Assembly (NCBI GenBank): GCA_026119855.1
Contig: JAOWBW010001311.1
Span: forward strand, 124,001 to 188,000
Direction of reading: 5' to 3'
From: Campanula takesimana
Taxonomy: Eukaryota; Streptophyta; Magnoliopsida; Asterales; Campanulaceae
Length of the DNA stretch: 64,000 nt
Made by a program: the position numbers and the translations under genes. Of the stretch, positions 11,101-22,844 are shown one piece after another. Position 1 is the first letter of the stretch; every line of letters begins with the position of its first letter. The notes beneath the pieces are model-generated. The model had not been told where the DNA came from and searched no databases. It saw only the letters and a list, made by a program, of their open reading frames with translations.

Positions 11101-13329
11101 GCTGATATGATAATCATAAAGAAACAATATCAACAAGTAATCACATAGCATATAATACATAACATGAGAGATAACATCAACTCATATACCACAATTACCA
11201 CATAGCCCACACTCCGGTGGATACCAAGCCAAGGTTTACCCCATAACATAACTGTCTGAGAATACCATCTGAGAAAACCATCTGAGCAGCATAAATAGCT
11301 GAAGCCGTCGGGATCCCGAAAACAAACCATAACCAATAGAACCAAGTAACCAGAGAGGGAAATATGACACAAAGTCATAACCCAAATACTCACCAAAGGG
11401 AGCAATTCATCCCATCCAAGGCCAATCTGGACTGGGGAAACAAAGAAGGCGCAGTGGAGACCTTATAGTGAACTTGGCTTGTGTGCCACTATAATTCTCC
11501 CACCGCCTGACTCAGAAGCTCCAATTGAAAACCTTATAGTGGACTTACCTGTACCACTATAATTCTTCCATCGGCTGACTCAGAAGCTCCAATGGAAAAC
11601 CTTATAGTGGACTTACCTGTACCACTATAATTCTTCCATTGGCTGACTCTACAACAAGACCAGCTGGACTTTTCACAAGAAGCACAGTAATGAATACTTG
11701 CTAAACAAAACCCAGGGCATTTAATCCAAGAAGGAACTATGCCAAATACATCACAAGATGCACACGAAAGATTTCTCATAAAGAGTCCATAATAAGGACA
11801 TTTAATCACAACCCAATCTTTTCATCAACGACATAAAAGTCATACACATTCACGTTTGGGTCCTAAACAACCCCAAGGACTACACAAACAATTGTCCTCT
11901 TGTACCCAAGTTAAACAAACTATCATCCTGGAAAACAGGGGGGTGCGCACGCCCCACCCAAAAGGGTGCGCGTGCTCCCTTTCATTTTGGGCCAAATCCC
12001 AGATTTCTTTCCTTAGTTCATTTTTACTCCTTCCGTCCCAAAAGTATAACACATAAACTACACAACTTTAGTAACTTTCCTTAAGGTTACAAATTGGGTT
12101 TCCAAACCATTACAACACAAACACCCAGCTAGAACCAATTCTATATACTCCATTCGTCCCAAAATTACAAGTATAACAAATATTACCAATATACTCATTT
12201 AGGGCTACTTTCATTCATTTCCCCGTCCCAAGAATAATAGTATAATTTTATAATATACTTATTTAACCTTTAATTCAAGTTAATATTTTACCGTCCCACA
12301 AGTAGGAGTATACTTTCAAACACTTATACTAACATTTTCAGGATATAAACATACTCCATATACATACCTGCATACAAACCAAGTCACCTACCCAGTATAA
12401 TTATACTTTCTTTGTCCCAAATAAACAAGTATCACAAATAAATTCTTTTCACAATAATTTCACCACATATCACACATATAGCAAATATATGACCATTTTA
12501 CTATTTAAGGGGAATTAATAACTTACCTATTTCCGAAAATAACATTGAAGAATTTACATTTTAATCGGCTACAATTGATCTACTCGACTCCCCGAGCATC
12601 ACAGTATAATCAGTTTGTCAAATGGATGCACAAATCGGAAGTTAAAGTTGATTTTCTACGCTTCTCCCTCGAAACCCCGTAGCTCACTTGCACAGTGCAA
12701 AATGAAATGAATATGGCGGTGGTAGAAACTAGTTTTATCTATATTGATTTATATAGTGCAAGTTTACTCCATGTGATATCTTCTAATTTGGACCAATCAA
12801 TTCAATTGCAATAGTCAATATCTTCATGTTTGGTCAAACCAAGCAATATTTTCATTAGACTAACTAAAACTATAATATGAATAAAGTATGATATGTTATA
12901 CTATTTTTGTAAAGTATGCTTTCCAACCCCTAGCCACGGTCAAAGAAGTCAACTACAATGGAGGTGGCAAAAATTCATTTAGTGGTTAATAATTCAAACC
13001 ATATTAATTAATATAATTAATAAAAATTAAGTTTGTTTTAGCAGATTATTTGGGATGTTCTACTAAGCCAAACTTAGCAAATAAATAGTGTTTTTAAAAG
13101 TCCTAAATGTCTAGTTTACTCATTTTGCAACTCAAATACTTTTATTTAATATTTTAATAGATCAAGTAATTCTTTTAAAATAATCAAACTAACACTTTAA
13201 CTACCACATATGCTCAAATAATATATGCAAGTCATAAAAATATTTTCTAACACATAAAATGCACATATAATGTCAATTTAAAATCCCCAAAATATGAAAT
13301 AAATAGGGACGGGTTTTGGGGTCGTTACA
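11101..13329 (-). mobile_element. Probable Gypsy-type LTR, right portion
   Basis: Continuation of the 1-239 sequence after the nested Copia element. It ends at 13329 with the complement of TGTAACGACCCC, then Copia leader sequence begins. It contains a three-unit tandem repeat at 11461-11650 and a run of weak CGTCCCA-like motifs (12000-12420). No protein-coding sequence is visible. Most likely this is a solo or incomplete LTR, read on the minus strand; the other end lies left of the window. Confidence 0.4.
11461..11650. repeat. Tandem repeat with internal hairpins, about 68 bp x 3
   Basis: Units start at 11461, 11532 and 11600. Units two and three contain TTATAGTGG and CCACTATAA, an exact 9-bp inverted pair separated by 11 bases; the first unit has a longer gap. 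The units also share GGCTGACTC and AGAAGCTCCAAT. Confidence 0.8.
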
Positions 13330-14163
13330 ATTCCCTTGAGTTCCTCTCGTATGTAAATATGTAAAATTCTAGAGATTTTGGTTTTAGTTGTAGAATAGAA
13401 ATAAAGAGAAGACGGATGACACGGAGAAGCAATATGGAGCAATCAAAAAGTATGACATCCAAGATTCAACCAAAGGAGCTGCTAATTCATTGACATGAAT
13501 TACTTTTAGGTTGATTTTGTGATTGAGTCATTGGCTTGACCCAATCCTAGTATAGATGGCTCATGATCATTGCATGTTTATTTATGCATTTTAATTATTG
13601 TGGATGCTTTAATTATTATGCATGCTTGGTGAGACAAATTTTCTAAAATCCCTTAAAATATTAAATCAAGAAATAGCCCTCCATATATTTTCTTAAAAAT
13701 AGTTGTGAGTTATCTAAAGGTCGTTACAGCTCAGTTGTGGGCCTATTTTATAACAATCATATTTTTTTTTTAGAAAATTAATGGTTTTGATTTAACTTAG
13801 AAAATTTAATATTTTAGCTCAGCTAAGGTTAATTTTTCTAAGGGGCAGAATGTTGGTTTTGATTCATAGTTATTGAATCTAATTAGTTTTAACACAACAG
13901 ATTATATACCAAGATTGTATGGATTTACGATAAGGCAAAGTAAGTGCCTACCTATTAAATTTAGTTTGTAGTTATAGCTCAGTTATGTGCAAACTGAATT
14001 TGTAGGATTTTGGTATCCCATAAGAGAATCAATCAACACGATTTTCCGTTTTCAAAAGAGAGGGCTTTTGATTTTCGAAAAATTTAGTGGGAGTTAATAA
14101 AAGTCCATTAAAATAAATTTTTACATGTACTTATTTATGCTATCTTATTTTGCTGTAGATACC

Positions 14164-15834
14164 ATGACTAATCAAAACGAACATAACCTAAAACTTGGGA
14201 GCATCCTTGAAAAGGAGAATATGCTCACTGGACCCAACTATCTCGAGTGGTACAGAAAGTTAAGAATTGTACTGCGAGCTCAGAGAAAGTTGTATGTCTT
14301 AGAGAATGAAGAGGAGCCAAACGCTCCAGCTGATGATGCCTCAGATGAGGAAAAAGCTAAGTATGACAAATATCTTGAGGATTCGATAGATGTTGAGTGT
14401 CTCATGCTAGGTGCAATGTCTTCTGAATTGCAGAAATCGCATGAAACGATGTCGGCAAGAGAAATTGACCTTCATCTTAAGAAACTCTATATTTTAAGTC
14501 TGCGAGAGCATAAAGATATGAGACGTCTAGAGCTTTGTTCCATAGCAAGATGCAAGAGGGAGCCTCAGTTGAGTCTCATGTGCTCAAGATGATTGGGTAC
14601 ATAGAGAGGCTCGAGAACTTAGGATCCAAGTTGGATGAAGACTTGGCTACGGATGCGATTTTGTCATCTTTGCCTGAGAGTTATTCGCAGTTTGTCATGA
14701 ATTTTAATATGAATGACATGCAGAAATCCATTTCAGACTTGCTTTCCATGCTTAGGACCACTGAGAAAGATATATCGGCAAAGTCCAAAGGCAAGGATTC
14801 TGTTTCACATGTCAACATGGTACGAGGTACCAAAAGAAAGGCAGGTGGAAGTAATTCCAAAGGCAAGAAAGTGAAACAGGTTCCTAAAGCTAAAAGTAAG
14901 CGTTATCAGCAACCATCAGCAGATGAGAAGGAAGCAAATTGTTTTCAGTGCGGAAACAAAGGACATTGGAAGAAGAATTGCCCATCCTTAAAGAATAAGA
15001 AGGGTGATGCAGGGTCCTCAGGTATCTTTATGATTGAGTGCAGTATGTCTTTTTCTTCTTCTTGGATTATTGATTCTGGCTGTAGTTCTCACATACGCGT
15101 GAACTTACAGGGCCTAAGTGATCAAAGAAAGCTTTCCAAGGGAGAGGTGGACCTGCGAGTTGCTAATGGAAAGAAGATATCTGCATTAGTCGTGGGAACA
15201 TATTCCATACTCTTACCAAGTGGATTGATTTTAAATTTAGTGAATTGTTATTATGTTCCTTGTTTTTCCAAGAACATTATATCAGTGTCTTGTTTGGATG
15301 CTAAGGGTTTTACATTTGAATTTAAGAACAAGTCTTGTTTCTTTTATTTGGATGGTATGTTCTATGGAAGTGGGCATTTTAATAATGGTCTCTATGTTTT
15401 AGATCAAGAAAAGCAAGTACTCCAAGTAAAAGCAAAACAACAAAAGACTAACTACTCAAACATGACTCTCTTATGGCATTGTCGCTTAGGCCATGTAAAT
15501 GAGAAGCGCATAAAGAAGCTTCAAAATGAAGCACTTTTGGATTCATTTAATTTTGAACCCATAGAAAATTGTGAAGCTTGTTTACAAGGTAAAATGGTCA
15601 AAGCGCCATTTCCAAAGAAAGGAGAAAGAGCAAGTGAATTGTTAGGGCTCATTCACAGTGATGTGTGTGGACCACTATCAATTCAAGCTCGAGGAGGATT
15701 TTTATACTTTGTGACTTTTACTGACGACTTAAGTAGATATGGATATATTTACTTAATGAGGCAAAAGTCAGAAACTTTTGAGAAATTTAAAGAGTTTAAA
15801 AACGAAGTTGAAAATAAACTTGGAAAAGGATAAA
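14164..15834 (+). pseudogene. Copia gag, protease and integrase N-terminal part (frameshifted)
   Basis: Gag begins MTNQNEHNLKLGS at 14164. A one-base loss around 14500-14540 moves the reading to the frame used from 14535. That frame carries the zinc knuckle CFQCGNKGHWKKNC, the protease active site DSGCSSH, the pre-integrase HHCC region (LWHCRLGHV and CEAC), and two of the three integrase catalytic acids (HSDVCGPL, FTDDLSRY). A second frameshift at about 15832 ends it just before the glutamate-bearing part. The motifs themselves are well preserved. Confidence 0.85.
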
Positions 15835-17878
15835 AACTCTTCGATCTGATCGCGGGGGTGAATATCTTAGCCAAGAGTTCATTGATCACCTTAAAGATAA
15901 TGGGATAGTTTCACAACTTACCCCTCCAGGTACACCGCAGTGGAATGGTGTATCTGAAAGAAGAAACCGTACTCTTTTAGATATGGTTAGATCAATGATG
16001 GCCGATACAAGTCTTCCATTATCCTTTTGGGGATATGCATTAGAAACAGCTGCGTACACACTTAACCGTGTTCCAACTAAAGCAGCAGATAAGACACCAT
16101 ATGAACTATGGTTTGGGAAGAAACCTAATTTGTCTTATTTGAAGGTTTGGGGTTGCGAGGCTTATGTCAAGTCTAACGAGACAGATAAGCTTGCTGCAAG
16201 AGCCACCAAATGCATATTTGTGGGTTATCCGAAAGAAACTAAAGGATACTATTTTTATCACCCAACCGAGCATAAGATTACAGTTGCTCGTTATGCTACT
16301 TTCTTAGAAACGCAATTTATTTCTAAAGGAAGTAATGGGAGAAAAATAGATCTTGAAGAAATTCAAGAAACCACAAATGAGTTGGATCATGAGCTACTTC
16401 ATGAGGCAGATGAACCACGAGTCTTAGTGGAATCACCACCTCAACAAAAGACTCATGACACACAAGAACTACGTAGGTCTCAAAGGGTGATTCGTCCACC
16501 GTCTCGGTATAGCTTACAAGTAACCCAGCCAGGGGAAGTATGGCTTATCGAAGATAATGAGCCTAAAATGTATGAGGAAGCTATCGCTTCAACTGACTCA
16601 GAGAAATGGCTTGAGGCCATGAGATCTGAAATGGACTCCATGTCTACTAATCAAGTTTGGGATTTGGTAGAGGCACCAGTTGAGGTAAAACCAGTAGGGT
16701 GCAAGTGGGTTTTCAAGAAGAAAACTGACATGGATGGTAATGTTAACACCTATAAGGCAAGGTTGGTGGCTAAAGGTTTTACTCAACGTCAAGGAATTGA
16801 CTATGATGAAACTTTTTCGCCAGTAGCCATGCTAAAGTCCATTAGGATCTTGCTTGCAATAGCTGCTTACAACGATTATGAGATATGGCAAATGGATGTC
16901 AAAACTGCTTTTCTTAATGGGAAGTTAACAGAGGATGTCTATATGACTCAACCTGTTGGTTTTGAATCATCCAAAGGTCAAAGTAAGGTTTGTAAGCTGC
17001 GAAGGTCAATCTACGGATTAAAGCAAGCTTCAAGGAGTTGGAATCAGAGGTTTGATGAAGTAGTCAAAGAATTTGGCTATATTAAAAACCCTGAAGAGCC
17101 TTGTGTGTACAAGAAGGTTAGTGGGAGCGCTGTAGTGTTCCTAGTATTATACGTAGATGACATCCTACTCATCGGAAATGATAAGACCAATCTAGAATCA
17201 ACCAAGGATTGGTTGAACAAGAACTTCTCCATGAAAGACTTAGGAGAAGCAGCCTATATCTTAGGAATTAAGATATACCGAGATAGGTCTAAAAGGTTGC
17301 TTGGACTAAGTCAAGGCACGTTCATAGACAAAGTATTGAAGAGATTCAATATGCAAGATTCCAAGAGAGGATTTTTGCCAGTGTCACATGGTGTACGTCT
17401 TTCTAAGACTATGAGTCCTAAAACTCAAGAAGAGAAAGACAAAATGGAAAGTATTCCATATGCTTCGGCTGTGGGTTCCATAATTTATGCCATGTTATGT
17501 ACAAGGCCAGATGTCTCGTATGCTTTAAGCATGACGAGTAGATATCAAGCTAATCCTGGAGAAAATCACTGGATTGCAGTTAAGACCATTCTTAAGTATT
17601 TGAGACGAACAAGAGATTTGTTTTTGGTCTATGGAGGCGAGGAGGAACTAGTCATTAGAGGATATTCTGATGCTAGTTTCCAAACTGATCAAGATGATCA
17701 AAAATCCCAATCAGGTTATGTGTTTTGTTTAAATGGGGGAGCTGTATGCTGGAAGAGCTCCAAGCAGGAAACAGTAGCCGATTCCACAGCAGAGTCCGAG
17801 TATATAGCGGCTTCTGAAGCAGCGAAAGAAGCTGTTTGGATCAAGAACTTCATAAAGGAACTTGGGGGTGGTTCCTAG
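15835..17878 (+). pseudogene. Copia integrase C-terminal part, RT and RNase H
   Basis: After the frameshift the frame continues with the integrase third catalytic region (NGVSERRNRTLLD, just before the 15983 ATG), the TPYELW segment, the RT core (KARLVAKGFTQ, QMDVKTAFLNG, YVDDILLIG) and RNase H (GYSDASF, ADSTAESEYIA). An extra G in the run near 17865-17870 ends the frame at 17878. Apart from the frameshifts the RT region is uninterrupted for 631 codons. Confidence 0.9.
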
Positions 17879-18151
17879 CATTGTAGATCCGGTTGTCTTG
17901 TACTGTGACAATAATGCTGCCATAGCCCAGGCAAAGGAACCAAGGTCTCACCACCGATCCAAACATGTACTTCGGAAATATCATTTGCTCAGAGAGATAG
18001 TTCAGAGAGGTGATGTGTTGTTGATGTGTTGGTCAGCAAAATAGGTACAGACGAAAATGTTGCAGATCCCCTTACTAAAGCCTTAGCTCAGCAGAAACAT
18101 GAGAAGTATGTGGGGGCATTGGGATTACGATTCCATAGTGCTTGGCAATAG
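17862..18151 (+). pseudogene. Copia RNase H C-terminus (two frameshifts)
   Basis: Continues RNase H after the extra G: YCDNNAAIAQAKEP and HHRSKHVLRKYH follow in the new frame. Another frameshift near 18030-18044 separates the last part (VADPLTKAL), which ends at the TAG of 18149-18151, a few bases before the polypurine tract. These are standard conserved ends of a Copia polyprotein. Confidence 0.8.
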
Positions 18152-18165
18152 TGCAAGTGGGAGAT

Positions 18166-19538
18166 TGAAAGTGTGTGCACAATGTGCCAAGACATATTTT
18201 AATTATTTATTTTAATGGCAGTATTTATTATTTAATTGTAGCTTTTCTGCTTGCTTAATTTAATAATAAAGTCCATTGAACATAAATTATTATATCATAA
18301 AATAATATTTGAGAGTTCAATTATTGGTGAGAATTTTATGATATATATGTTCATAAATAATGTCCTTAGTCAGAAATTAATTATTAATAGTGGGCATTAA
18401 TAATTATGACTAACGTATGTGATGACCAAGTCTTTCTCGTCAGACTGAGGGATAGTTTTCCAAGTCATCAATACGGGTGCTGCTCTAAGTAAGTGGAGTT
18501 CACTGGATTGGCCCGTCATTGAGAAGACTACATGTATTTAGCGTCATTAGTTTTCTCAATACGAACAAGTGTTAAATCCCTAGACTTGAGATGTTTATTT
18601 ATTTCATACATGAATTGTTTTATTTTGACTCTAATTAATGTAGTGCTGAAATACGTCTATAATAATTAGAGATTGGATGAAACATGAAGTGTAGAGGAAA
18701 TAGTATAACATCAAGAGAGGATTCGTCACTTCTTTATGGAGATTATATCCCGGCCTCTTGGTTGAAATATAAGTGACTTGAAAAGTCCATGGCCATGGCA
18801 TGACAAGTTAGTCATAGAGTCAAGTCAAGATATTTCTAGAACCAAGTAAATATTATTATTGATAATGACGTTTCATGTATCAATAATAATTTGGATATTA
18901 AGACGAAGAGATTTAATTACAATCGTTCGTAGTGGTTTATGGTTCGCTTCCATTTTCTATCACGTTGGGTGACTAATAACTGATGCTAGTCGGTTACCTT
19001 AGTCTGTAAAGATATACTGCCTCCGTGTTAGAAACCTAGAGGGTCACACGCATAAGCATGAATTAATGGGATAGTTAATTATAAAGTGAAGGGTTATAAG
19101 TTAATAATGGATAAGTTATATTCCATTATGTCATTACTATAAGTTTGAGATAAAACTTATAAGTGATGAAAGATTAGGGGCTTAGTTTGACAAGTGAGTC
19201 AAAGTATTCCCTATTTAAACAAACTTATGCCAAACCCTAAACCTAATCCTTTTATCTTTTTACAAAAGAAATAGAGAGGAAAAGGGAGGCTACATCAAGG
19301 AGTTGAAGGGAGGCTAGCACCTCCAGTAACGATCGATCATCCCGTTGATTCTTGCGCGTGGATACGTCTAGAGGGATTGCAAGTGGAATCCTTTGGCGAA
19401 TCGGTTAACGCGAATTGGTAAAATTCTGAACTCCGTTCTTAATTTTATCTAGTTTTATGCGATAACACACGGATACCGATTTTTTATTGAAATTATATTT
19501 TTATTTTTCCGCTGCGTTTTATACTCTAAAACCTAACA
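18166..19538 (+). repeat. 3' LTR of the plus-strand Copia element
   Basis: Starts TGAAAGTGTG right after the purine tract AAGTGGGAGAT (18155-18165) and ends CCTAACA at 19538, after the GCTGCGTTTT stretch often seen near Copia LTR ends. Length is 1,373 bp. CCTAT follows it, but no matching target duplication is in view because the 5' LTR is absent. Confidence 0.75.
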
Positions 19539-19612
19539 CCTATCACTAATTATTTCTATGTCCACCCCAAACTTCATTCATTTTTTAGGGTAGACTCAAC
19601 AATTAAAGGCTT

Positions 19613-20307
19613 CACTTCAAAAAAAAAAAAAAAATCCGCCGAGAGATCCGACGCTAAATCCGTCGGTACAATAAAAAAAGCTTTTTGTGAAAATTTTTAA
19701 TTACATAACGAGGGAAAAATCCGTCGTTAAAAATATAACAAGTTTTCGTTAAATACATCCGTCGTTACTCCGACGTTAAAAACAAATAAAATAAAAACTT
19801 TTTATTTTATTTAGCGATAAACAACGTCCGTCGTAATGTTAAAAAATATAGGAATACAAATTTCCGTTGTTATTCTGTCGCCAAATTTCGAAAGATTATA
19901 TTACTTTATTTTTTTTATTTATATATCGACGAATTAATCCCTCGTTATAATGAAAATAAAGATAAATTAATTTAAAAATAAAATCGATCGTTATTTCGTC
20001 GGTAAATTATCGGTATATAATTCGCCCATTTTTTTGGCGCCAATATTACGATGGCCGACGCTAATTCCGTCGGTATATAATTCGCGCATTTTTTTGGCGC
20101 CAATATTACAATAGATTAGCGTCGGATCTTTAGGCCGACGCTACTTCCGTCGTTATTCCGTAGGTAATTCCGTCGTTATTAACTTATTGTGTTTTCTATT
20201 TAAATCGTCGCTAATCGGACGCAAATCCGTCGTAATTTATTGAATATAGCGACCGATTTTTGTCCGTCGCTAATTTTCGTCGGTATTTTACAGTTTTTTT
20301 TGTAGTG
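19613..20307. mobile_element. Non-autonomous CACTA element
   Basis: The right end reads ...TTTTTTTTGTAGTG, the complement of the CACTACAAAAA terminus. The left end is CACTTCAAAAAA, one base off. The interior is dense in CCGTCG and CGACG subterminal repeats in both orientations. Two 50-bp copies near 20011 and 20070 share TTTTTTTGGCGCCAATATTAC. At 695 bp it has no transposase. I do not see a matching 3-bp target duplication. Confidence 0.75.
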
Positions 20308-20383
20308 GGAGTAGTTAATAGAAGCATTTAAAACTAATGACTTCGGCGAACAAATCTTAATGTTTGGAATTTCTTGACTTGTA

Positions 20384-20644
20384 GGAAATTATGCTTCAAT
20401 ATTCTCTCTTGCAATCGCTCTATTATGATTTATGAAGAGTTGCATGTGCCTTTCCTTCCATCTCGATGGACCATGGACGTCCGATTACACCTAATCAAAA
20501 AACCATATTCTACAAACCGGCCTACTAGCGCAAACAGATGTACCCCCGATCCGCAATTGTATTGAAGGACGCGCACCGCCTCGAATCCAATCCAAAGCAT
20601 TAGAGCAATTAGCAAGAGAGAGAGAATATTGAAGCATAATTCCT
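20384..20644. repeat. Fold-back repeat, arms about 30 bp
   Basis: The left arm (20384-20413) and right arm (20612-20644) are inverted copies around TTATGCTTCAATATTCTCTC. Possibly a small MITE, but the flanks show no clear target duplication. The short ORFs between the arms are not credible. Confidence 0.6.
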
Positions 20645-21249
20645 TTCAAGTTTTCATTTTTCATATACATACTGAATAGTTAATTTTTATTTAGATTTAT
20701 ATTTTTATGATAATTTTATAAAATTTAAAAAATATCAAGTATATAAATTGATTTTTTTAATACTGGATGAAAAGAAATGAAAAACAAAATTGTATGAATT
20801 TGAGGTGAAAAAAAAAACTAGATAAATAAATTGTTAGTAGCAGTGTTTGAACTCGAGACTTGTTGGGTAAGAAAGTGAGTGAGTTAGCATATTTTCAATA
20901 TGGTAAAAAATTAATATTTTTTTAATAGTTTTTGAAGTTTTTCTTGTTTGCGCTACAAATTATATTTAAATTAACCAAAACCAACAACTCTTCCAAATAA
21001 GTGAAAATAAACTAGCAAAACAAAATTGTCAAAAGTAAAGTAGGAGAGAGAATGAGTGGGAGGAATAGTAAGTTGATTAATGTTGTGACTGTAAAAGTAA
21101 AGTATGAGAGAGAATGAGTGAGAGGAATAGTAAAAATTCTTTGCTATTTTTGGGCAGTTCACACTAACCTGAGACGGACGAAAAAAGAAATAAGTTCACA
21201 ATAACCTGAGACGGATGAGACGGATGGAGTATAACTGTAACATGTTTTA
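20645..21249. other. AT-rich intergenic DNA with one MITE end
   Basis: No gene seen. Near 21150-21235 the sequence carries repeated AACCTGAGACGGA and ends GACGGATGGAGTA, which looks like a decayed Stowaway-type end. Confidence 0.4.
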
Positions 21250-21660
21250 AAACACACCATATTTTTTGTGGATACCAACATATTAACACTACTACTAACA
21301 CTCGTAACACTAATCACTGACACTCGATAACACTATCACCGATGCTCACTTATCGACAATTTTTATTAAAGCACACTTGGACTCATAATACTTCCATCGA
21401 CACTCAACAAACACATTGACGCCAAAATACACTGTGACTCACTAAAACTATCACTAACGCTCTTTATTAAAACACATTACGACTTATTAACACTGCCAAT
21501 GACTCTCTTGAACACACACATTGACGCTAATACTTTGAGACTCATTAACACTACAACTGACACTCTTTATTAAAACACACTGAGGCTCATTAACACTACT
21601 ACTGACATTGTACACTCACACAAATACTTCATAAAATGCATACTGACACATCTTAGTAAT
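21250..21660. repeat. Degenerate array of ACACT/GACACTC-type repeats
   Basis: Irregular repetition of ATTAACACTACTACTGACACTC-like segments at roughly 50-70 bp spacing. No coding frame. A weaker patch of the same flavour occurs at 37470-37730. Confidence 0.55.
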
Positions 21661-21855
21661 TGTTAAAAGTAATTATTTGAATGTTTGTAACTCTCAACAC
21701 ATAATTAATTATTTATTTATATGACAGATATTATAATATTAACATAATTTCTTATTATAGAAAGTTGGATACAATCTCCCCCCCCCCCACCACCTTTTTT
21801 CAAAGAAAGTGGTTATTAAAGAGTTATGGTAGGAGGCATAAAACAAACTCATAAA

Positions 21856-21972
21856 ATTTTGCTCACACAATGAGATGACGATATTTTATTGGTTGCATCG
21901 ATTGTGGACCTGACGCGCTCTAATTAAAAATACCAATAAAATCATTGCACCTATGATTTTGTGAGCAAAGTT
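21856..21972. mobile_element. Small inverted-repeat element (MITE-like)
   Basis: The arms TTTGCTCACA and ATTTTATTGGT on the left pair with ACCAATAAAAT and TGTGAGCAAA on the right, around a 20-30 bp centre. Length is about 117 bp. The family is not recognised. Confidence 0.5.
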
Positions 21973-22031
21973 TTGCGACTCCCCCCCAATTACTATTTGT
22001 TATCAAAACTCCTCATATCATCTCCATCTTA

Positions 22032-22844
22032 GACCATCTACAATGGATGATGAATGGGGGTGTTGAATGGGGATTAAACATAGTTGGGGGTGTTTAATGG
22101 GTACAATGGATGTTGAATGGGGGGGGGGGGTTGTGTTGAATTTATTCAACACCGTTTAATGGGAGAAAGAGACCAGCCGAGTTGCCACGTGGCGCCTTCT
22201 GAATGGGCAGACTAGGCGCGTGCGCTACACGCGCTGACGAAGGCGCGTCAGTTGGGCGGTGAGTCCCTTTTTTTTATTGTGACACTTGGAAAGCTATGAT
22301 TGGTTCTTAACATTTCTGATTTTATTTTTCATCTCAATTATTTGAGCTTAATTATTTTATAATTTTTTTTTTAAAAAAAATAAAAATTACACCAAAATTC
22401 ATTAAAAAAAAAAATTCTATAAATAGAGTCTTGTTTCATTTGATTTCGACACAGAAAAAAACCCTCTTTTTTTTAATATAAATTTCTCAATTATCCTTTA
22501 TTAACTCTTATTTTATTTTTCAATATTTTTTTAAAATATAAATTTCTCATATTTATTTAAATGCAATTACATAAAATTAATTAAGTGTGAACTCTTTTTT
22601 TAAAATTATAATTGATTATTATTATTATTATTATTTTACTAATCATAAAAATAAAGAATATAAAATAAAATTTAAGTGGTGGGGTATAGGATGATGAGTT
22701 GAAAAGGTGTTGAATGTGGGATTAAACAAACCATTGTAGGGCGTAAAAGTTGAATGAGTGTTGAATTATTAGGTGGAAGAGAGAGAAAATGATGTGGAGT
22801 GATAAAATATGTGTTGAATGGAAATGAGTGTATTGTAGATGGTC
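22032..22844. mobile_element. Harbinger-like MITE, 813 bp
   Basis: The ends GACCATCTACAAT and ATTGTAGATGGTC are inverted repeats flanked by TTA on both sides (22029-22031 and 22845-22847), the 3-bp target duplication of PIF/Harbinger elements. A second member with the same ends and duplication lies at 42454-43097. It carries repeated GTTGAATGGG segments near its ends and no transposase. Confidence 0.7.

Larger units (their letters stand above)
13330..19538 (+). mobile_element. Inactive Copia retrotransposon, 5' LTR not in window
   Basis: A leader (13330-14163) leads to gag, protease, integrase, RT and RNase H in Copia order, then a polypurine tract and a 3' LTR. I find no second copy of the 3' LTR upstream, so the 5' LTR was probably displaced to the left when the Gypsy-like LTR inserted in the leader. 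At least four frameshifts disable it. It is the outermost and therefore oldest layer of the nest. Confidence 0.85.

Noticed and set aside
11461..11650. CRISPR-like array
   Set aside because: Three diverged adjacent units without spacers in a plant nuclear region; a simple tandem repeat.
20374..20565. ORF of 63 codons
   Set aside because: Lies in the loop of a fold-back repeat and has no homology.
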